Translations under genes and position numbers: made by a program | Part shown: positions 16,808 to 24,984 of the stretch, one piece after another | Layout of the letters: every line of letters starts with the position of its first letter | Numbering within the stretch: the stretch's first letter is position 1 | From: Burkholderia paludis | GTDB taxonomy: Bacteria > Pseudomonadota > Gammaproteobacteria > Burkholderiales > Burkholderiaceae | DNA length: 64,000 nt | Direction of reading: 5' to 3' | Assembly: GCF_000732615.1 (NCBI RefSeq) | Contig: NZ_JPGL01000055.1 | Span: 1 to 64,000 of the forward strand | The notes under the pieces: model-generated | The model's database searches: none | What the model saw: the letters and a program-made list of their open reading frames with translations, nothing else | Told to the model about the DNA's origin: nothing

Positions 16808-17581
16808 TCAGCGGCCGCGCGCCAGTGCGCGCGCGCGTTCGTCGGCCAGCGCGTCGCGGCGCACGAAATCCGCGACGAACGGGCTGGCCGGGTGGTGGTG
16901 CAGCGCATACGGCGTATCCCATTGCGCGAGCCGGCCATCCTTCATCACGCCGATCCGGTCGGCGATCGCGAATGCCTCGGCCTGGTTGTGCGTGACGAGG
17001 ATCGCCGTGTGACCGGTGCGTTTCAGGATGTCGCGCAGTTCGAACGCGAGCCGCTCGCGCGTATCGACGTCGAGGTTCGAGAACGGCTCGTCGAGCAACA
17101 GCAGCTCCGGCGACGGCGCGAGCGCGCGGGCCAGTGCAACGCGCTGCTGCTGGCCGCCCGACAGCTCGTGCGGAAACGCATCGCCGGAATCGGCCAGGCC
17201 GACGAGCGCGAGCATCTCCGCGACCCGCCGGCGCCGTTCGGCCTTCGGCTTGCGCCGCAGACCGAACGCGACGTTGTCGGCCGTGCTCAGGTGCGGGAAC
17301 AGCGCGTAATCCTGGAACATCATGCCGATGCGCCGGCGTTCGGGCGGCACGTCGAGCGACGGCGCGGCGACGGGCGAGCCGTCCAGCATGATGCGCCCCA
17401 TGCGCACCGGTTCGAAGCCGGCGATCGCGCGCAGCACGGTGGTCTTGCCGCAGCCCGACGCGCCGAGCAGGCAGCCGATGTCGCCGCGCGGCAACGCGAG
17501 ACTCAGCCCGTCGACCACCGTGCGGCGGCCGTGCGGCGTGTCGTAGGCGAGGCAGAGGTCGTCGAGTTCGAGCAGGTTCAC
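16808..17581 (-). CDS. Iron(III) ABC transporter ATP-binding protein (FbpC-like)
   Basis: A 257-residue ABC ATPase. Walker A is GASGCGKTT (about residues 40-48), the signature is LSGGQQQRVALARALA, Walker B is LLLLDEPFSNLD, and the H-loop is LVTHNQAEA. It is shorter than many FbpC/PotA proteins because the C-terminal TOBE domain is missing. The GTG start at 17581 follows the permease stop by 4 bp. It completes an SBP-permease-ATPase operon whose promoter carries a Fur box, so ferric iron is the likely substrate. Confidence 0.9.
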   Translation of the reverse strand: MNLLELDDLCLAYDTPHGRRTVVDGLSLALPRGDIGCLLGASGCGKTTVLRAIAGFEPVRMGRIMLDGSPVAAPSLDVPPERRRIGMMFQDYALFPHLSTADNVAFGLRRKPKAERRRRVAEMLALVGLADSGDAFPHELSGGQQQRVALARALAPSPELLLLDEPFSNLDVDTRERLAFELRDILKRTGHTAILVTHNQAEAFAIADRIGVMKDGRLAQWDTPYALHHHPASPFVADFVRRDALADERARALARGR

Positions 17582-17585
17582 GGGT

Positions 17586-19274
17586 TCAGGTTCCGATCTG
17601 GTGGCGGGTGCGCGCGAGCAGGATCACGGGCACGAGCCCGGCGAGCACGATCGCGAGCGCGGCGACCGCGCCTTCCTCGTAGGTGCCGCGCGCGGCTTCC
17701 GCATACAGCCAGGTCGCGAGCGTGTCGAAGTTCAGCGGCCGCAGCAGCAGCGTCGCCGGCAATTCCTTCATCGCATCGACGAACACCAGCAGCGCGCTCG
17801 TCGTGAGCGCGGGCCGCAGCAGCGGCAGGTGCACGCGGCGCAGCGTGCCGCCGGCCGTTTCGCCGAGCGAGCGCGATGCCTGTTCGAGCGACGGCGGAAT
17901 GCGCGCGAGGCCGGCCTCGATGCTGCCGGCCGGGATCGCGAGAAAGCGCACGGTATAGGCGATCACGAGCGCGGCCGCCGAACCCATCAGCAGCAGCCCG
18001 TCGCGATCGAACGCGGCGCCGAACAGCCGGTCGGCCGCGGTGAACGGGATCAGCAGGCCGATCGCCAGCACGGTGCCCGGCACCGCGTAGCCGAGGCTCG
18101 CGATCCGCGCGCACGCGCGGCCCGGGCCCGCATGGGCGCTGTCGCGTTGCGCGCGCGCGGCCCAGGCGACGACGAGCCCGCAGGCGAGCGTCGCGGCGGT
18201 GGCGGCCGCGGCGATCGTCAGCGTGTTCGCGAGCCCCGTCATCAGTTGGGCGGACACGCCGCCGACCAGATGCAGCCGCGTGGCCGTCTCCACCGCGAGG
18301 TACGCGGCCGGCGCGCCGAAGCCGAGCAGCACGGGCAGCCAGCCGAGCGCGGCGGCGCCCCATGCGGCCGCGCCGTTCAGGCGGCGCGGTGAGATCGGCC
18401 GCATGCGCCGGCCGTGCGCGTAGCGCTGGCGGCGCCGCCCGTAGCGTTCGAGCACGATCATGCCGACGACGATCGCGAGCATCGCGAGCGCGATCTGCGC
18501 GGCGCCGGCGAGATCGGAGCGGGTGATCCAGGTCGTGTAGACGGACACGGTGAGCGTCTGTACCCCGAGGAATTCCGACGCGCCGATGTCGTTCAGCGTC
18601 TCGAGCAGCGCGAGACTCACGCCGACCGCGATCGCGGGCCGCGCGAGCGGCACCACGACGCGCCAGAACGTCGCGATGCGTCCCGCGCCGAGCGTGCGCG
18701 CGGCTTCGAGCAGGCTTGCCGACTGCGTGACGAACATCGCGCGCGTGCTCAGGTACACATACGGATACAGCACGAAGCCCAGCACGAAGATCGCGCCGGG
18801 CAGCGAGCGCAGGTCGGGCAGGCGGAACTGGCGCGGGCTGTCGAAGCCGAGCAGCCAGCGGATCGCGCCCTGCACGGGGCCGATCGGGTGCAGCAGGTCG
18901 AGATAGGCGAACGCGACGATGTAGGTGGGCACTGCCAGCGGCAGCAGCAGCGCCCACGTCAGCATCCGCCGGCCCGGGAAGTCGTAGGCGGTCACGAGCC
19001 ATGCGCAGCCCGTGCCGACGATCGACACGATCGCGCCTACGCCCGCGAGCAGCAGCAATGTATTGACGAGCGCCCGCGGCAGCACGAATTCGGCGAGATG
19101 GCGCCAGTGCGCGAGATCGGCGCCGAGCGCGGCGGCCACGAGCACCGCGAGCGGCGCCGCGACCGCCGCGGCGATCGCCAGCGCGGCGAGCAGCCACAGG
19201 CTGTCCGCGCGCGGCCGCAGGCGCGGCCGGAACGGGACGCGATGCGCGCCGGCGGGCGACGCGTCAGTTGTCAA
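17586..19274 (-). CDS. Iron(III) ABC transporter permease (FbpB-like, fused)
   Basis: A 562-residue permease with two tandem six-helix halves, the usual FbpB/ThiP arrangement, each with an EAA-type loop (ARTLGAGRIATFWRVVVPLARPAI; ASRSLGETAGGTLRRVHLPLLRPAL). The start is TTG at 19274, inside the last codons of the substrate-binding gene (11-bp overlap). No better ATG or GTG lies in frame before the first membrane segment, so translation is probably coupled to the upstream gene. Confidence 0.9.
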   Translation of the reverse strand: MTTDASPAGAHRVPFRPRLRPRADSLWLLAALAIAAAVAAPLAVLVAAALGADLAHWRHLAEFVLPRALVNTLLLLAGVGAIVSIVGTGCAWLVTAYDFPGRRMLTWALLLPLAVPTYIVAFAYLDLLHPIGPVQGAIRWLLGFDSPRQFRLPDLRSLPGAIFVLGFVLYPYVYLSTRAMFVTQSASLLEAARTLGAGRIATFWRVVVPLARPAIAVGVSLALLETLNDIGASEFLGVQTLTVSVYTTWITRSDLAGAAQIALAMLAIVVGMIVLERYGRRRQRYAHGRRMRPISPRRLNGAAAWGAAALGWLPVLLGFGAPAAYLAVETATRLHLVGGVSAQLMTGLANTLTIAAAATAATLACGLVVAWAARAQRDSAHAGPGRACARIASLGYAVPGTVLAIGLLIPFTAADRLFGAAFDRDGLLLMGSAAALVIAYTVRFLAIPAGSIEAGLARIPPSLEQASRSLGETAGGTLRRVHLPLLRPALTTSALLVFVDAMKELPATLLLRPLNFDTLATWLYAEAARGTYEEGAVAALAIVLAGLVPVILLARTRHQIGT

Positions 19275-20307
19275 AACCGACCTTGTCGACGAGCTGGCTG
19301 GCCTGCTTGCGATGCTTCGCGATGTCGGTCAGCGGCAGCGGATCGATCTTCAGCATACCGAAGCCCGCGATCACCGGGTCGAGCTTCACGTTCGCGCGTA
19401 CCGGGTATTCGTAGTTCGCCTGCGCATACAGTGCCTGCGCTTCCGGCGATACGAGGTATTCGAGCAGTTTCACCGCGTTGGCCTTGTTCGGCGCGTACTT
19501 CGCGACCGTCGCGCCGCTGATGTTGACGTGCGTGCCGCCGCTCTTCGCGTTCGCGAACGTCGGCCGGACGACCTTGATCGCGTCGCCCCACTTGCGCGCA
19601 TCGCTGCCGGGCTCCGCATGCTTCATGTGGCCGACGTAATACGCGTTCGCGAGGCCGACGTCGCAGATGCCGCCGAGGATGTCGCGCGCGACGTCGCGGT
19701 CGCCGCCCGTCGCCTTGCGCGCGAGGTTCGCCTTCACGCCGCGCAGCCACTTCTCGGTCGCGGCTTCGCCGTCGTGCGCGATCATCGCCGCGACGAGCGC
19801 CGTGTTGTACGGATGCTGGCCCGAGCGGATGCAGACCTTGCCCTTCCATTTCGGATCGGCGAGATCCTCGTAGCGGAACGTGTCGACCTTCAGGTCCTTT
19901 TCGACGTACAGCACGCGGTCGCGCAGCGACAGCGCGTACCAGTCGCCGTTCGCGCCGCGCAGGTTCGCGGGAATCGCGTCGTCGAGCACCTTCGAGCGCA
20001 CCGGCTGCGACAGGCCGCCGTCGACGAGATCGAGCAGGTTGCCGACGTCGACCGTCATCAGCACGTCGGCCGGCGACTGCGCGCCTTCCGCTTTCACGCG
20101 TTCGAGCAGGCCGTCCTTCACGAACACCGTGTTGACCTTGACGCCGCTCTGCTTCGTGAACGCGTCGATGAGCGGCTGGATCAGTTTCGGCTCGCGTGTG
20201 GTGTACAGGCTCACTTCCTCGGCCGCCTGGGCCGGCGGCGCGAATGCGGCCGCGGCAAGGGCGAGGGCGCCGGCAAGCGGCAACAGGCGGGGGCGCGGAT
20301 TCGACAT
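19264..20307 (-). CDS. Iron(III) ABC transporter substrate-binding protein (FbpA/FutA-like)
   Basis: A 347-residue periplasmic protein. Residues 1-28 form a Sec signal peptide ending AQA. The mature protein starts EEVSLYTTREPKLIQPLIDAF, as in ferric-binding proteins, and keeps the Tyr-rich C-terminal segment (ALYAQANYEYPVRANV) where paired tyrosines bind Fe(III). It is the first gene of the three-gene operon. The ribosome-binding site GGAG precedes the ATG. A Fur-type box overlaps the promoter about 95-120 bp upstream. Confidence 0.92.
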   Translation of the reverse strand: MSNPRPRLLPLAGALALAAAAFAPPAQAAEEVSLYTTREPKLIQPLIDAFTKQSGVKVNTVFVKDGLLERVKAEGAQSPADVLMTVDVGNLLDLVDGGLSQPVRSKVLDDAIPANLRGANGDWYALSLRDRVLYVEKDLKVDTFRYEDLADPKWKGKVCIRSGQHPYNTALVAAMIAHDGEAATEKWLRGVKANLARKATGGDRDVARDILGGICDVGLANAYYVGHMKHAEPGSDARKWGDAIKVVRPTFANAKSGGTHVNISGATVAKYAPNKANAVKLLEYLVSPEAQALYAQANYEYPVRANVKLDPVIAGFGMLKIDPLPLTDIAKHRKQASQLVDKVGFDN

Positions 20308-20399
20308 GAAGACTCCGGAGCGGCAGTGGACGATGGGAGCGTTCCGGGGCGCACCTGCCGCTCAGGCAACCCGAAACATTACAAAATGAAAGATTCCGG

Positions 20400-20429
20400 A
20401 TTCTAGATCGAAATGGGAATGGTTATCAA
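20400..20429 (-). promoter_or_regulatory. Fur-box promoter of the iron ABC operon
   Basis: Read on the minus strand: -35 TTGATA (20424-20429), 18-bp spacer, -10 TAGAAT (20400-20405). The stretch TGATAACCATTCCCATTT (about 20411-20428) resembles successive Fur hexamers (GATAAC, CATTCC, CATTTC) and lies over the -35 and spacer, so iron-loaded Fur would block RNA polymerase. Confidence 0.65.
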
Positions 20430-20548
20430 ATGAAAGCGCGCGCCGGCAGGCGCGGAAGACGGGAAGGCGAGGGGAAACGGCGCGTCGCGGCGGGGGCGCA
20501 AGCGCGTAGAATGCCGGCTTCGACGAATTTGACGGAACCGCCCCGACC

Positions 20549-20710
20549 ATGAACGATCAGCGCAAGAAGAACCCAGTCCGCAACGTGAGCATCCTGATCG
20601 TCGTCGCCGTCCTGCTCGTGATCGGGACGATCCTGTACAACGCGATTTCGCAGAAGCACGCGTACGACGAGGCCCATCCGGCCGAGGCCGCGAGCGCCGC
20701 ATCGCACTGA
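20549..20710 (+). CDS. Small single-span membrane protein (53 residues)
   Basis: A short gene divergent from the iron ABC operon. The protein starts MNDQRKKNPVRNVSI, has one transmembrane helix (about residues 14-31, ILIVVAVLLVIGTILYNAI) and an acidic/Ala-rich tail ending AASAASH. The basic residues before the helix predict a cytoplasmic N terminus. Codon use matches the neighbours (G/C-rich third positions) and a perfect hairpin follows the stop, both supporting a real gene. No family recognised. Confidence 0.65.
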   Translation: MNDQRKKNPVRNVSILIVVAVLLVIGTILYNAISQKHAYDEAHPAEAASAASH

Positions 20711-20719
20711 CGCACCGGT

Positions 20720-20739
20720 CGCGGCCCGGTCGGGCCGCG
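20720..20739 (+). terminator. Perfect GC hairpin after the small membrane protein gene
   Basis: CGCGGCCCG (20720-20728) and CGGGCCGCG (20731-20739), 9-bp arms with a 2-nt spacer, 10 bp after the stop codon. There is no T-run, so termination is only suggested. Confidence 0.4.
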
Positions 20740-20856
20740 CACGGTTCGTGCGGCAGGTGGGAGAGGGGGCGGCTTCCGGCACGGCAGGCGCCGGGCGAAG
20801 CCGTGCAACGGACGGGCGCCCGCGCGGGCGCGCCGCGCAGGGGGATCAGCCGTGCG

Positions 20857-22224
20857 TCAACGTGACGCAGGTGCGAACTTCGGGCGGATCCGTGCGTAGA
20901 ACACCGCCGCGAGCAGCGCGAGCCAGGCCGCGCCGACGTACAGTGCGACGCGCGTGTCCTCGAACCAGCCGAGCATCACGATCACGAAGCCCATGAACGC
21001 GATCGTCAGCGCCGGTGCGACCGGCCACATCGGCACCTTGAACTTCAGCGCCGCGATTTCGGCGTTCGACAGGCGGCGGCGCATCGCGACCTGCGACAGC
21101 AGGATCATCAGCCAGACCCACACGGTCGCGAACGTCGCGATCGCCGCGACCATCAGGAACACGTCCTTCGGCATCAGGTAGTTGAGCAGCACGCCGACGA
21201 GCAGCGCGACCGCCATCACGAGCACGGTGACCCACGGCACCCCGTGCCGCGAGGTCGTCATCAGCACGCGCGGCGCCTGGCCCTGCCGCGCCATCCCGAA
21301 CATCATCCGGCCCGCGCCGAAGATGTCGCTGTTGATGGCCGAGATCGCCGCGCTGATCACGACCAGGTTGAGGATTGTCGCGGCCGACTTCACGCCGAGC
21401 GCGGAGAAGATCTGCACGAACGGGCTGCCGTCGCTGCCGACGCCCGTCCACGGGCTGATCGACATCAGCACGACCATCGTCAGTACATAGAACAGCAGGA
21501 TCCGCGCGGGCACCGCGTTGATCGCGCGCGGAATCACGCGCTCCGGGTCCTTCGCCTCGCCGGCGCTCATCCCGATCACCTCGATCCCGCCGTACGCGAA
21601 GATCACGACCGACAGCGACGCGATCAGCCCGCCGATCCCGTTCGGCAGGAAGCCGCCGTGGTTCCACAGGTTCGCGAACGTCGGCGCGTCGGCCGAATGG
21701 CCGAAGTGCATGCCGCTCAGCAGGATCGCGACGCCGCCGCCGATCATCGCGACGATCGCGCCGACCTTGATGATCGACAGCCAGAATTCGAGTTCGCCGA
21801 ACACCTTCACGTGGCACAGGTTCAGCCCGCAGATGATCGCGACGACGCCGAGCACCCAGATCCATTGCGGGACATCGGGAAACCAGAAGCCCATGTAGAT
21901 GCCGAACGCGGTGATGTCGGCGATCGCGACGATCACCATTTCGAGCGTATAGGTCCAGCCGGTGACGAAGCCCGCGAACGGGCCGAGGTTCTCGGTCGCA
22001 TAGTGGCCGAACGAGCCGGCGACGGGATCGCGCACGGCCATCTCGCCGAGTGCGCGCATCACCATGTAGACGGCCGCGCCGCCGAGGAGGTAGGCGAGGA
22101 TCACGGCCGGGCCGGCGAGCTGGATCGCGGACGCCGAGCCGTAGAACAGGCCCGTGCCGATTGCCGAACCCAGCGCGAGGAAGCGGATGTGCCGCGCGCT
22201 CAGGTGGCGCTGCAAGTTTTTCAT
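20857..22224 (-). CDS. ProY-type amino acid permease (APC superfamily)
   Basis: A 455-residue, twelve-helix amino acid/proton symporter. The sequence follows E. coli ProY closely (RHIRFLALGSAIGTGLFYGSA; GWTYTLEMVIVAIADITAFGIYMGFWFPDVPQWIWVL; FAYGGIEVIGMSAGEAKDPE). The start at 22224 fits the conserved N terminus and has a GGAGA ribosome-binding site. ProY-type permeases in pseudomonads include the histidine transporter HutT, and an 18-bp GntR/HutC-like palindrome lies 59 bp upstream, so histidine or urocanate is a possible substrate besides proline. Confidence 0.9.
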   Translation of the reverse strand: MKNLQRHLSARHIRFLALGSAIGTGLFYGSASAIQLAGPAVILAYLLGGAAVYMVMRALGEMAVRDPVAGSFGHYATENLGPFAGFVTGWTYTLEMVIVAIADITAFGIYMGFWFPDVPQWIWVLGVVAIICGLNLCHVKVFGELEFWLSIIKVGAIVAMIGGGVAILLSGMHFGHSADAPTFANLWNHGGFLPNGIGGLIASLSVVIFAYGGIEVIGMSAGEAKDPERVIPRAINAVPARILLFYVLTMVVLMSISPWTGVGSDGSPFVQIFSALGVKSAATILNLVVISAAISAINSDIFGAGRMMFGMARQGQAPRVLMTTSRHGVPWVTVLVMAVALLVGVLLNYLMPKDVFLMVAAIATFATVWVWLMILLSQVAMRRRLSNAEIAALKFKVPMWPVAPALTIAFMGFVIVMLGWFEDTRVALYVGAAWLALLAAVFYARIRPKFAPASR

Positions 22225-22282
22225 CGAGTCTCCGATATCGTTATGCGGCGGATCGGGCGACCGAAGCCGGCCCGACTGGCTC

Positions 22283-22300
22283 AAGTTGTCTATACAACTT
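22283..22300. promoter_or_regulatory. GntR/HutC-like operator upstream of the ProY-type permease
   Basis: AAGTTGTCTATACAACTT is a palindrome with perfect 7-bp arms and a 4-bp spacer. Its core TTGTCTATACAA resembles the TTGTATATACAA type bound by HutC and related GntR repressors. It is placed where a promoter of the minus-strand permease is expected. No matching regulator gene is adjacent. Confidence 0.55.
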
Positions 22301-22510
22301 AAATATGAACAAATGATAACAAGCCGGGCCGGTCGGCCGGAATCGGGTATTCCCTGACTGGCGCAACGGACGCAACAGGGGGCCGGGCGAGCGCGCGACG
22401 GGCGGGCGTGTCGCGTGGAGCGGGCGGGTCATGCTTCGGGGGACTGGATCAGGGGCGCCGGGGCCGCTGCGCTGCATGCGCGGGCGGCCGCCGGCCGGGT
22501 CTGGCTGTGC

Positions 22511-24802
22511 TCAGGCGGGCAGGCGGATCACGCTTGCGTCCTTGCGGATCAGCAACGACGACGCGAGCATCTGCTTGCACTGGTGCGCGAGCACTTTCAG
22601 GTCGTGCGTGAGCTCGGCGCCCACCGCGTCCGACCGTTCCGCGGACACGACCATGGCATCGAGATCGCGCGTGATCTGCTTGCTTGCCTCGAGCTGGTGG
22701 GCGGGCGGCGGCTCGCCGGCCTCCGCTTTTTCGAGATTCTCGAGTACCGCCGCGAGGCCGCGGTGCAGCGCGTCGTCGTGGACGAGGCTGTCGTCGGCCG
22801 AGCACGCGTTGCGGATCAGCGGGGCGGCGGCCGTGATCTGCGCGCCGAGCACGTGCGTCTGCACGAGCAGGTCGTTCAGTTCCGGCACGAAGCGCTGGTG
22901 CGCCTTCGGCTCGATCATCATGCGCTGGAATGCCTGGCCGAGGTTCGCGAACGCGATGTGCACGTCCTTGCGCGCGAGGCGGTAGCGGTAGTCGTCGTCG
23001 AGCGTCGCGGCCGGGGTTTCGACCGCCGCGGCCACCCCGGGCACGACGGCCGCGCCGTCGGCGGCCGGCACGGGCGGCGGCGACGCGCCGCGCCCGGCAC
23101 GCCAGACGGCCTCGAAATACTTGCGCGTGGCGGTGAGCATGTCGGCAACCTGCTTGCCCATCAGCCGGTATTCCCAGTACGGGAACAACCGGCTCGCGGC
23201 GATCGCGATCATGCAGCCGACCACGGTGTCGATCGCGCGCTCGCCGATGATCCGCATGCTGCCCGGCGCGAGCAGGTGGAACATCAGCAGCACGTACGAC
23301 GACGTGAACACGACGCTCGCCGCGTAGTTGAACAGCAGCAGGCTGTAGCTCATCACCATCGACCCGAACATGATCGCGATCAGCAGGTGCGGCTCCTTCA
23401 CGGTGTAGATCAGCGCGATGCTCGCCGCACAGCCGATCAGCGTGCCGATGATCCGCTGCGCGTTGCGCTGCTTGGTGAGCGAATAGCCGGGCTTCAGGAT
23501 GATGATGGTCGTCATCACGATCCAGTAGGCGTTCGTGAGCGGCAGCAGCCGGCCGATCCAGAAGCCGACCGCGACCGCGATCGTCACGCGCAGCGCGTGA
23601 CGGAAGCTCGGCGAGCGCATGTTCAGGTTCGAGAAGATCAGCAGCGGCGACATCCGGCGGCGCTGCAGGAAGCGCGTGAGCGCCTTGTCGATCTTCAGTT
23701 CGGTTTTCTGCGGATCGGCGTGACCGGACAGGTTGCGGCGCATCCGGTCGATCAGGCGCGTCGCGCTCCAGATGCGCCGGAACGTCGCGAGCACGGCCGC
23801 ATAGGCTTCCGCGTTGGTGGCCGCGAAGTTCTTCTTGCGCATCAGCTCGATCTCGTATTCGATCGCGCGCAGTTCGGCCTTCACGCTGATCCGCGAATGC
23901 GGTGCGCGGTTCTCGAGCACCGCGAGGCCAATCTCCTCGAGGTCGGCCGCCGCCTTGCGGATCAGGTCGCGATAGAAAATGATCAGATCCGAGCCGCCGA
24001 ACGTGTTGCGCACCAGCGGGTAATCGGTGTGCGCGCCGACGAACAGCTCGTGCAGATCGACGCTGTTGATGAACAGGTTGTACATCGTCGTGCGGCCGGG
24101 ATCGAGCTTGCCGCGCCGCAGCTTCGGCAGGTTGCGCAGCACGATGTCGCGCGCGGTTTCCTGCGTTTCGACCGCCGTGATCTGCTTGGCGACCAGGTTG
24201 CGGTAGCACTCGTCGAGATCGGCGTCGAGATCGTAGAACTGCGCGCGCGCGAGCAGGTAGTCGGCGCACGCGAACAGGCTCTCGGCGAGCGCCTGCTGCT
24301 CGATCCGGCGCGCCTGCCATTGCGACACGAGCGTGGCCCAGTACGTGTACCAGAGGCCGCCCGCGAGAATCCAGCCGGCGTTGACGAACGCCTGCAGCGG
24401 CGTGAATTTCTCCTCGAGCGTCATCACCATCATGAACAGCGTCGCGAAGCTGATCTGCGGCCAGCGGTTGCCGTAGACGACGATCAGCGACAGCACGAAC
24501 GTGAGCGGCACGATCGTGAGCCACAGCGCGAAGATGTTCGGCGTGGCGAGGCCGGTTGCGAGCGCGGCGAGGAAACCGATCACGCTGCACGCGAGCATTT
24601 CGTTCTGCTTGTACTTGAGCGGGCCCGGCATGTCGACGACGCAGGCGCCGAGCGCGCCGGTCGAGATCGTGAAGCCGAGCTCCCGGTTGTTGAACACGAT
24701 CAGGCACAGCACGGCCGGCAGCGAGACGCCGATCGCGATCCGCAGGCCGCCGAAAAAGTACTGGCTGTAGAAAAACTTTCTGATTTCGACCGAATAGCGC
24801 AT
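22511..24802 (-). CDS. FUSC-family inner-membrane protein (YccS-like)
   Basis: A 763-residue protein with two clusters of membrane helices (about residues 15-150 and 395-530) separated and followed by cytoplasmic helical domains, the layout of YccS/YhfK proteins, related to the aromatic acid exporter AaeB. The second cluster contains the typical FUSC segments ALRVTIAVAVGFWIGRLLPLTNAYWIVMTTIIILKPGYSLTKQR. The start at 24802 (MRYSVEIRKFFYSQYFFGG) gives the standard N terminus; a longer TTG/GTG start is possible. Function is probably transport but unproven. It is divergent from recC. Confidence 0.85.
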   Translation of the reverse strand: MRYSVEIRKFFYSQYFFGGLRIAIGVSLPAVLCLIVFNNRELGFTISTGALGACVVDMPGPLKYKQNEMLACSVIGFLAALATGLATPNIFALWLTIVPLTFVLSLIVVYGNRWPQISFATLFMMVMTLEEKFTPLQAFVNAGWILAGGLWYTYWATLVSQWQARRIEQQALAESLFACADYLLARAQFYDLDADLDECYRNLVAKQITAVETQETARDIVLRNLPKLRRGKLDPGRTTMYNLFINSVDLHELFVGAHTDYPLVRNTFGGSDLIIFYRDLIRKAAADLEEIGLAVLENRAPHSRISVKAELRAIEYEIELMRKKNFAATNAEAYAAVLATFRRIWSATRLIDRMRRNLSGHADPQKTELKIDKALTRFLQRRRMSPLLIFSNLNMRSPSFRHALRVTIAVAVGFWIGRLLPLTNAYWIVMTTIIILKPGYSLTKQRNAQRIIGTLIGCAASIALIYTVKEPHLLIAIMFGSMVMSYSLLLFNYAASVVFTSSYVLLMFHLLAPGSMRIIGERAIDTVVGCMIAIAASRLFPYWEYRLMGKQVADMLTATRKYFEAVWRAGRGASPPPVPAADGAAVVPGVAAAVETPAATLDDDYRYRLARKDVHIAFANLGQAFQRMMIEPKAHQRFVPELNDLLVQTHVLGAQITAAAPLIRNACSADDSLVHDDALHRGLAAVLENLEKAEAGEPPPAHQLEASKQITRDLDAMVVSAERSDAVGAELTHDLKVLAHQCKQMLASSLLIRKDASVIRLPA

Positions 24803-24984
24803 CGATGGGCTGAATGGCAGACGAAGACGCCCGGAGGCGGCGTATTGACTGGCGACGAGTCTATCGTATTTCACGGCGCCCAAACCCCTGGCCTTCCGGC
24901 CGATTCTCGCGGCCGCGGCCCTTTGCTATCCTTGGTGCTCCTGTTCGCCCGGCTGGCCCGGCGCGACGTACCGACGCCCGCTTC

